From Narthecium ossifragum (taxonomy: Eukaryota > Streptophyta > Magnoliopsida > Dioscoreales > Nartheciaceae): a stretch of DNA of 64,000 bases. Shown here one piece after another: positions 56,700 through 64,000 of this stretch (within the stretch, counting starts at the first letter, position 1; every line of letters starts with the position of its first letter). The stretch covers positions 11,033,096-11,097,095 of the forward strand of contig OY986969.1 of NCBI GenBank assembly GCA_963920575.1. Direction: 5' to 3'. The notes under the pieces are model-generated. The model ran no database searches. It saw only the letters and a program-made list of their open reading frames with translations, and had not been told where the DNA came from. Both the position numbers and the translations under genes were made by a program.

Positions 56700-57550
56700 T
56701 CATCTCTCATAGACAGGGTCTACGAGAGAAACGGTGTGCTCCTCAGGGTCCGCTTTCTCTGGAATCGGCTTCAAGCGCTGTCCATTAACCGTAAACAGCC
56801 TCCCATCTTTTGGGTCTTCAACTTCCACAGCCCCATTTTCAAATATTCTGCTAATGGTGAAGGGGCCTGTCCAGCGTGATCTAAGCTTTCCAGGATGGAG
56901 ATGGAGTCGTGCGCCATACAAATAAGCTTGCTGTCCGACTTGAAAAGTCTTCCGCAAGATCTTCTTGTCATGGTAGGCCTTGGTCTTTGCCTTGAAGATC
57001 CGGGAACTCTCATAAGCATCATTCCTGAGTTCCTCTAGCTCAGACAGTTGGAGTTTTCGTTCCTGACCTGCAGCATCCAAAGTAAAATTTAGCGACTTAA
57101 TAGCCCAATAGGCCTTATGTTCTAATTCGACTGGAAGATGACACGGTTTTCCATAAACTAGGCGAAATGGCGACATCCCCAGGGTAGTCTTGTAGGCAGT
57201 GCGATATGCCCACAACGCATCTGATAGCCTCAAGGACCAGTCCTTTCGATTGGGGCTCACTGTCTTCTCCAGGATTTGCTTTATCTCTCTATTGGCTAAT
57301 TCAGCTTGGCCATTCGTCTGTGGATGATAAGCAGTGGAAATCTTATGTGTAACTCCATACCTGCGCATCAAAGCCTCAAAAGAGCGGTTACAAAAATGGG
57401 ATCCTTGGTCACTAATAATGACCCTAGGAGTACCAAATCTAGACAAAACATGCTCTTTAAGAAACTTGATGACAGTGGAATGATCATTATTCCTACATGC
57501 AATAGCCTCCACCCACTTAGACACGTATTCCACAGCCAACAATATATATA
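56700..57550 (-). CDS. Element G integrase, C-terminal two thirds
   Basis: The open minus-strand frame reads [20 protein letters not shown], then the second catalytic Asp in ISDQGSHF and the Glu in [27 protein letters not shown], and the C-terminal [14 protein letters not shown] and [12 protein letters not shown]. The first catalytic Asp and the zinc finger lie beyond the MULE. No stop or frameshift. The frame appears to extend to 57623, but those codons are MULE terminal sequence. Confidence 0.92.
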
Positions 57551-57720
57551 GGAATTTTTTGCAGTTTAGTACCCCTAAACTTTGCTTTTGGCGCTTTAAT
57601 ACCTTTGCCCTGTTTTTTTGCATCTTAATACCCCCTGGCCATGGAAAACCCGATCTTACCCCTCACTTATCCATGCCCACATACATGCCATGCCCAGCCA
57701 CATGACGTGGCTGGGCATGT
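57551..57720 (+). repeat. MULE left terminal region
   Basis: gcagtttagtacccctaaac and gcatcttaatacccc are typical of MULE terminal inverted repeats. A 13-base perfect hairpin (57689-57701 with 57707-57719: CATGCCCAGCCAC / GTGGCTGGGCATG) follows. Confidence 0.65.
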
Positions 57721-58016
57721 ATGTTATAATATCAACTTCCCGGTTAAACGGGTCTTGTCGCGTTCATCACCCCCACACGTGGCAAGACGCAATTAGCCAC
57801 GAATACGGCGGTTGCAGGCGACGAGACGATGAAGCGACGCGTCGGATAAATACGCATAAAAAAGGGATTTGAATGCGGCTTTACAAATCTTCTGCTTACC
57901 CTTCCAATCTTCACCGGGAGATCGAGAGATCGAGAGATTGCGTTCGATTTCCATCGCGACCAAAGTTTCTCATACCCTAGACCTTTTTCCGAGTACCACC
58001 CATTCCATTTCCATCG

Positions 58017-61000
58017 ATGGAGGCAAAATCCACCAAATCAAAGGGGAAAGCAAGAAAAGCAGAGGGACCAAAGCGGAGGAAAGAAGAGGCGGAGGTGGAT
58101 GCCGGCGCTGGATCTTCGGACATGGACTCCGGTAAGCCCTTGTTCATCCCGACTTAATCCTTTTAATTTTAAATTTTAAATTTTTTCCACAAGCCGGTCT
58201 GTTCTCCCCTCATCTATTGTGGAAAAAATAAATACCATTATTTTCGTCCCCGTATCCTACATAATTTTTTGCGCTAAGAAATGTCGCATTCATACGCGTA
58301 CATTTTGTTCTTTCTAAGTGTCTTTTTGGTGTTTTCTATGCGCTCTTGTTTATACGCGTACTTATGGTTGTTTCTACACGTACTTATGGTTATCTCGACG
58401 CGTTTTAAAGGTCTTTTATACGCGCTATTTACTAGTTTGTACGCGTACTTTGTCTCTTTTATATGCGTACTTATGGTTTTATATACGCGTTGTTAAGGTA
58501 TTTTATACGCGCTATTTACTCTTTTATACGCGCTATTGTAGGTTGGCACATTTACCAGTTTTTCCGCGTACTATTTGTAGTTTGTACGCGTATTTTATGG
58601 GTTTATATGCGCTATTTAACTTCGTTGTGTAGATTGGCACATTTACTTGTTTATACGTTACTTTTGGTTGTTTCTACGCGTTGATATGGTGTTTGTACGC
58701 GTTGATATGGTGTATTCTATGCATTGGTGTTTATTTGCGCTTTTTAACTCCAACTCTTATCTCGTGTGAACCGCAGAGACAAGCAGTGGTGACGACAATT
58801 TACTGGAGGTCGGCCGCACTCCCTTCTCAAGCCGGTGCTTCGCGCATAAGATACAGGAGGCCGCCGGCGAATATATGACGTCGGCCCATGCAACCAAAAT
58901 TCGCGAGACACCTTTCGCCCATATGCTCGACTTGCCAAAGATAAGACCTGACAATGTCCTCTTGGACCACATGATGAGGAATTACAATGGAGGTCTACGG
59001 TTCACTGTCCAAGGTAGCAACGTCGAGCTAAAAGCAGAAGACGTAGCTGTTATTCTCGGCCTACCTATGGGCGGTTCTCGGCCGAAGAGGAAGAAGATGC
59101 GGCAGCAGCTCGGGAGTATATCATTCTACAGTAGACATACAAAGGAGCTGGACCTGCAGTCTAGTCATATCGAGGGGATCTTGGATGATCTCAAGGGCAA
59201 GAGTGAAGCGGAGGACATTGCAGATTTCTGCCGCTTTTTTATTCTCTACATGTTCGCCGTCTTCTTGTTCCCTAGGTCCAACTACACCGCCCCTTCATAC
59301 CTGGTGCCCCTTTTGGAAGATCTCTACTCACTGCAGAATGTTGACTGGGCAACCGCAGTTCACGAGCACCTTAAGACGGAGGTCGCCATGGCTCACAGAC
59401 GGTGGAGGGCGTCGTCAAAGACGAGGCCCATTAGTAAAAGGGCATGTACTTATGTCTGCGGGTGCACTGCTGTTCTGCTCATATGGTATTATGAGATTAC
59501 CGGTTGCAGGGCACCAACCGTCGCGGACAGTATCCCACGCATGATGAGGTGGGGTCATGTACAGCTGGTGAGGAGAAAGAACCTCACCGACACTATTACG
59601 CAAGGAACGACTACACGGGTAATGTCGAGCTAAAATATTGTTCGGATTTCTTTATGGCTGTGTAGTTTGGAATGTCTACTAACCAACTGTTGGTTTTCTA
59701 TAATTTCCAGCTTGTCTACCTCGATGTGGAATGTACCTTGTATCTGAGGCATTCCACGCAAGCCGAGCAATCACGAAGGCATACAACGGTGGCTGGGACT
59801 TCTGCTGCACTGTCCGAGCGTGAAGACGCACCCCCTAGGCGTGTTCAATTCATGACCATGCCGCGGTCGACCGAGAATAACCATGCCAGCCCAATAATTG
59901 AGACTAAACTGGCTGAGGTACGTCGTTATAATCGATATTACTCGTCGTTAGATTTAATTACGTGTGATACTCGGTAACTGTTAAGTTTTTATGCTTGAAA
60001 ATCTCATATACTCGTGTTTGTTACTCAAAATTTGCGTGTTATAGAGCTATCATACTCGTGTTTATTAGTTAAGTACGCGTAGTTATGATCTATCATACTT
60101 GTGTTTAATATTACTAATACGCGTCTTCATTAGCTTTAATACACGTGTTTATTAGTCGCAATACGCGTCTTTGGGATCTATTGTACGTGTCTTTACGTTT
60201 AGTAATACGCGTGTTTGTGTCGTATTATACTCGTCTTGTTTGACAAGTATTTTTCGTGCGCACTTAACATTTTTTTCCTCCACTCTTGTCTCCAGCTTAA
60301 ATCGGACGTCGATACATTGACTCGGAGGATTGTGGCCCAGGACGATGCTGTGAGGACGATGAACATCCAGAACAATAAATTGAGATTGAAATTGGCGGCA
60401 ACGAATGCGCGGCTCGCTGAAGCCGAACAAGAAATTGAAAGGCTCAAAGTGAAGTCGCGGACACCTTCAATCATGAAGACACCGCGGAGTGTGTCCTTCC
60501 GAGAGGATGTTTTGGAGAAGGAGAAAGCGGCGCCCTCAATCGAAGGATCAGTTGCAAGAAGAAGGAGAACACCTCGGAGTCAGAGTGAAGAAATAGTCAT
60601 ATTTAAGGGGGATGCCGGGCCGGGTGATCTCGGGCAAGATGATATCCGGCCGGACATTCAGACGGCTGATACGGCCGTTGCTGAAGAATTTGTTGAAGAG
60701 CAAGCTGAAACTGCGAAGGAAGGAATGAGAGTCAATAGAGCATGGGCTCGTAGTCCATATGGTCTGAGGTCGAAAAAGCGAAAGCAAAATCAGGCAGCAC
60801 CAAAGAAGCGGAGCATGGTTGACACTCCTACTCACGACCCGGACGTTGTTGTGACAGAAGAGTACACTGCTGTGTCGGGAGTTATAATGGACATAGTCAA
60901 TGCATTTTCTGGCGTCGAAGGGGGGGCTAGAGAGGAAGAGTCAGTGGATACAGGCGCCGGGGATAAACAAACGGTGCAAGACGTCTCTGCGCCGGTGGAC

Positions 61001-63018
61001 CCAGTGCCCGAAGAGGAGGTCATCGAGGAGGATGGTGTCCGCACAGACGGAGTCATTGGCGAGGCACCTTCAAATGTCATCGACGTGCCGAAGGATCCAA
61101 TGCCCGAGGAGAATGTCAGCGAGGTACCTCCGTCTGTCAGCGAGGAGGGGGGTGTCCGCACAGATCGAGACACCGGCGATGCCCCTGCGACTGTCATCGA
61201 GGAGGGTGGTGTCCGTCACGAGGATGCCACAGGTGAACATGTGGAAGTCGCGGGCATTAATACAACTAGTCAGGTCATCGAGGGGAAGAATGACACTGAA
61301 GGCCGCGGCGTTGGAGAAGCGATGGAGGATGTGTCAGTTGAGAGGTCACTCGACAGTTATGCTGAAGACGTAGACCTTACTGGTGTGGTGCAGAGCGAGG
61401 GCGTGGAGTATTTTCAGCGCCACGAGGTCGCGCCCGCCGTTAAAGGTGACGAGTATGCTTCGATGTCCCCACCTTCTGAGGAGTCTGCGCATGTGCACGA
61501 AGACTCCACTGTGGAAGTGGAGGTCCAGGAAAAAGACAGCTGGATCGAGATAAGTGAGCTACATGCAACTCCTGGAGCCCTTGCGGAGAAGATACAGTTG
61601 GTCGAGAAGGAATACCAGACCGCGACAAACTTGGGTCATGCAAGTGGGAATATTTCCAGGCCCATTGTCAATCAAACACCTTACCTACAAGACTCGAAGG
61701 ACGTCATTAAAACCTTAAGCGAGGAGGAGAAGGATGAACTGCGCTACATCGACCAGCTGGATGACGAGTGAGATTTTCTTTCGATGCGTACTTAAATATT
61801 ATTTTACGCGTTTTTTTCATTCATCCTACGCGTGTGTATTCGGTGATTTGATATGCGTTTATACTGAGTTTAGATTTCTTATAAACTATGATACGCGTGT
61901 TTAGAGTTTTGTACACGCGTCGTTATGCTTATTCATACGCGTGGTTAAGTCTATTTAGATGCGATGTTTCAATTTATTACGCGTGTTTAAGGTAATATAT
62001 ACGCGTGTTTTGTGTTCTCTATACGCGTAGTTAACCTTATTTATACTCGTGTTTAAGGTATTTTCTTATTATTTTATATGCAGAGCTACAATATTCGCCC
62101 ATAGTATGGGATACTGTACGAGGGGGCAATTGATGGCTGTCATAAACAACCAGAGCTTAGAAGGGGACCTCATTGACGCCATCCAAGTAATTTTTTCTGT
62201 CCGCCCGATTCTCGCAGAGGGGGGTCGACGCTGTTTTTTCTCAAGCACCCGCCTTCATGTAAGTGGATTCGAATAGTTTTGAGGGTCACAGACTGAAGTA
62301 TTTCACACTTGTTACTGATTAACTATTGTTACTGCAGGCCGCAATTGTTCATGACCGTCATTCCCTTCGTGACTCACTCCTGCATGGTGCCAATACCTTT
62401 TCTTCACTGCCGAGTGTTGATGTGTGGTTCATCCCACTACACTCCGGCTTTCACTGGCACTTGCTTGCAGTTGACCTCAAAGAAGGGATTTGTCGCGAAT
62501 ACACCTCGTCGTGGTCTCCCAGTGACGAAGAAGAAGCGGAGTACATGGCAAAATGGGTTGGGCGGGCACTCCAGACTTGGGTACCATAGCTGTATGCTAG
62601 AGGGATGCAAGGCTCCGGGTGGTCTTACGTGCGGGAGCAAGCTACCAGTCAACGTGGATCGTAAGCTTTCTTTCAGTACATAATCTTTTTGTGCACTCCA
62701 CCACGCACACTATACTGAATACCCTTCCACACTTTCGATTTTGTCAACAGCCTCGACTGCGGCGTATTTGTCCTGAAGTATGAGGAGCAGTTACAAATTT
62801 CAAACAACTGGGAAATAAGCGGCTTCGGTCAGGGGGATATGCATTTGCTTCGGGGACAGTTGGCCCTTCTATTGGTGAGAAATGGAAGACAACACATGCA
62901 ATTACCCACTGTTCCGAGCACATTACATGGACCACTTAGGGACAAAGAGACCGGCCGGAAGCGCGGTAGGACAGCCAGCCGGGCGGTGCGACCAAGAACA
63001 GCGAAGAAGAAGAAATAG
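58017..63018 (+). CDS. MULE-borne Ulp1/C48-like SUMO-protease gene, seven exons, one in-frame stop
   Basis: Model by splice consensus: exons 58017-58131, 58777-59618, 59711-59917, 60296-61767, 62084-62258, 62338-62660, 62751-63018. All junctions are GT-AG and the summed length is a multiple of three, giving about 1133 codons. Exon 1 is Lys/Arg-rich. Exon 2 has a plant domain seen with transposon Ulp1 proteins (ETPFAHMLDLPKIRPDNVLL, ELKAEDVAVILGLPMGG). Exon 4 starts with a coiled coil and continues acidic with repeated GVRTD-type units. Exon 6 has the catalytic His and Asp in FHWHLLAVD; exons 6-7 join as Gln-Arg-Gly-Ser-Leu-Asp-Cys-Gly, placing Gln six residues before the catalytic Cys. A TAG at 62587-62589 lies between Asp and Cys and would remove the Cys. 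The tail is basic. Confidence 0.75.
58132..58776 (+). repeat. Intron 1 with TACGCGT-type microrepeat array
   Basis: At least eleven ACGCG cores from 58295 to 58700, mostly in the context tttatacgcg(t/c), separated by 15-40 AT-rich bases. Variants tatgcg, tacacg and tacgtt are interspersed. Donor ggtaagc, acceptor aaccgcag. Confidence 0.8.
59918..60295 (+). repeat. Intron 3 with TACGCGT-type array
   Basis: Four exact tacgcgt units plus tactcgtg, tacacgtg and tacgtgtc variants, 59990-60240. Donor ggtacgt, acceptor tctccag. Confidence 0.78.
61768..62083 (+). repeat. Intron 4 with TACGCGT-type array
   Basis: About eight acgcgt cores between 61800 and 62040, often in tacgcgtgttta. Donor gagtgaga, acceptor tatgcag. 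Confidence 0.8.
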
Positions 63019-63451
63019 GCCGTGTTTACTGTGACTTTTCATGTGTTTATGTAATTGCACTTTGGATTTGTACCCTTATGATACTCGTTGATATGCCCAT
63101 TCATATGCGCCTCTCTTCAGTTCATACGCGTGTTTAACCCCATTTGTATGTGTTCTTATATGCGTTTATATGCGTGTTTGGGCTCATCCTGCGCGTCTTT
63201 AAGTGTTTTTATACGCGTGTTTAACCCCAAGTGTGCGTGTGCTTATATGCGTTTATATGCGTGTTTTGTCTCATCCTGTGCGTCTTTATATGTTTTTATA
63301 CGCGCGTCTACAGCTATTATCGCAGTACAAGCACAGTTCAACTCATTCGAATATTACACTTGTATTAACACTATACTCTTGCACAAGTTTCTTCATACAA
63401 GCCAGGGCAAGCTTCAAGTACAAAATATTAAACAAAATAGTTTTTCACCGT
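63019..63451. repeat. Spacer between convergent MULE genes with TACGCGT array and tandem duplication
   Basis: Motif units between 63080 and 63310. Two copies of a roughly 98-base block (from catacgcgtgtttaacccca at about 63124 and tatacgcgtgtttaacccca at about 63218) share ttatatgcgtttatatgcgt and ctcatcctg. Serves as the 3' flank of both genes. Confidence 0.7.
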
Positions 63452-64000
63452 TCATAAGCGTAGTTCTGTTGCCGCAATAGGGTCTCGAACAGGGTTTGTG
63501 TTCATACGCGTAGTGGGTTCTGTTCTACATGTCCTTTTGTTATGTCCAAGAAGCCGACATTTAGTACATCTACGTGTTGGACGCGAATGTGCCTCACCTT
63601 GCGACGGTAGCCTTCGCTTTCTTCTCTTTTCTTTCTTCGGCCCACAGATCGGTGGATAGACAATCGGGTCTTCTTCCATCCCTTTCGGCCAAAATTCTTG
63701 AGATGTAGTTGGGAATATAAAGCCGTTGTATGTAGATCTATATTTTTCAGTTGTGAACCAAGGCTCGCAATAGTCATATTCTGACAACCCGGTGAACATT
63801 AATGCAGCACAAGCGTGCTGACATGGTATGCCGTGCACGTCCCATTCCCTGCACGAACACCTTTTCAAGGCAATGTTGACGGCGTAATATGATTCAACAT
63901 ATTGGACCTAGAAGTGGTCCTGACTCGACTGATCGACGGTCATGTGCCGTCCTTTCTCCTTGGCTACGTTAAGCTCCTTCTCAGCCCATGGGGTAAGAGT
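63452..64000 (-). pseudogene. MURA-like transposase, C-terminal part
   Basis: The minus-strand frame enters from the window edge (PWAEKELNVAKEKGRHMTV), meets a TAG at 63908-63910 in DHF-stop-VQYVES, and continues to 63452. The SWIM zinc finger is CSCREWDVHGIPCQHACAAL; the basic tail has a CCHC knuckle CTKCRLLGHNKRTC. Both are standard at the C-terminus of Mutator transposases, which cut and rejoin the element ends. The DDE core would be right of the window. The apparent Met start in KRCSC is not the true start. Confidence 0.85.

Larger units (their letters stand above)
53884..57550 (-). mobile_element. Athila-like element G, 3' part
   Basis: 3' LTR 53884-55508, polypurine tract, non-coding 3' region, and integrase to 57550, where the MULE cuts it. 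Integrase is free of stops, so G is younger than Tat or chromovirus 1. Left flank gctgg. Confidence 0.88.
57551..64000. mobile_element. Mutator-like element carrying a Ulp1-like gene (Kaonashi type), 5' part
   Basis: Inserted into element G integrase; the first bases ggaattttttgcagtttag resemble MULE terminal inverted repeats, and the 9 bases before it (atatatata) would be the target duplication. It contains a plus-strand Ulp1-like protease gene and, convergent, the 3' end of a MURA-like transposase. Rice and melon MULEs with captured Ulp1-like genes are known as Kaonashi. The far terminus is beyond the window. Confidence 0.8.

Noticed and set aside
58281..58684. ORFs with YTRY/YAYLW-like repeats on the plus strand
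   Set aside because: They follow the TACGCGT array and lie between a good splice donor and acceptor; the exons on both sides join in phase without them.

Overview
The window looks like repeat-packed heterochromatin of a flowering plant. Every protein-coding stretch I can recognise belongs to a transposable element; I see no ordinary host gene, rRNA, tRNA gene or CRISPR array. Plant-type Ty3/gypsy lineages (Tat, Athila, Tekay/Del chromovirus), primer-binding sites for tRNA-Asp and tRNA-iMet, and a Mutator-like element carrying a SUMO-protease-like gene all point to an angiosperm. The species cannot be named from this.

Layout. (1) 1-1678 is the 3' end and 3' LTR of a non-autonomous LTR element (family L; LTR ends TGATACGAG...CTCGTATCA). 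(2) 1679-43406 is one old minus-strand Tat-lineage element cut into pieces by later insertions. Its integrase and second RNase H lie at 2070-3969, RT/RNase H at 5275-7478, protease at 9846-11384, and gag at 22364-23774, 41470-41831 and about 43094-43406. The interrupters, with 5-bp target duplications where both ends survive, are: solo LTR of family L (3970-5274); chromovirus solo LTR (7479-9845); truncated L LTR joined to chromovirus 1 (11385-22363), whose 3' LTR holds a solo LTR (17412-20897) that itself holds another (17583-19309); a family L element (23775-41469, perfect TSD tcacg) into which chromovirus 2 inserted, which in turn received a nearly complete Athila element (26684-37483); and an Athila-like solo LTR (41832-43093). 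(3) From 43407 an Athila-like element F begins (3' LTR 43407-44902). Its body holds a solo LTR (46928-48546) and an ORF in which protease is fused in frame to the integrase C-terminus, RT and RNase H being absent. F is cut at 52234 by a chromovirus LTR, that one at 53884 by Athila-like element G, and G at 57551 by a Mutator-like element (MULE) that runs off the window. Tat > F > chromovirus 3 > G > MULE makes five nesting levels.

The MULE (57551-64000+) has a 5' terminal region, a seven-exon plus-strand gene for a roughly 1130-residue Ulp1/C48-like protease, and, convergent to it, the C-terminal end of a MURA-type transposase (SWIM finger plus CCHC knuckle). Its three long non-coding stretches are packed with a TACGCGT-type microrepeat that the exons and the short introns lack.

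The most unusual signals are: the TACGCGT arrays in the MULE introns; clusters of short palindromes (GATCGATC or GGTCGACC) just upstream of the TATA box in LTRs of several unrelated families; a covarying hairpin beside the polypurine tract of three element families, with extra internal PPT copies; and the protease-integrase fusion ORF. Gene models and nesting come from reading the sequence alone; no database search was possible.
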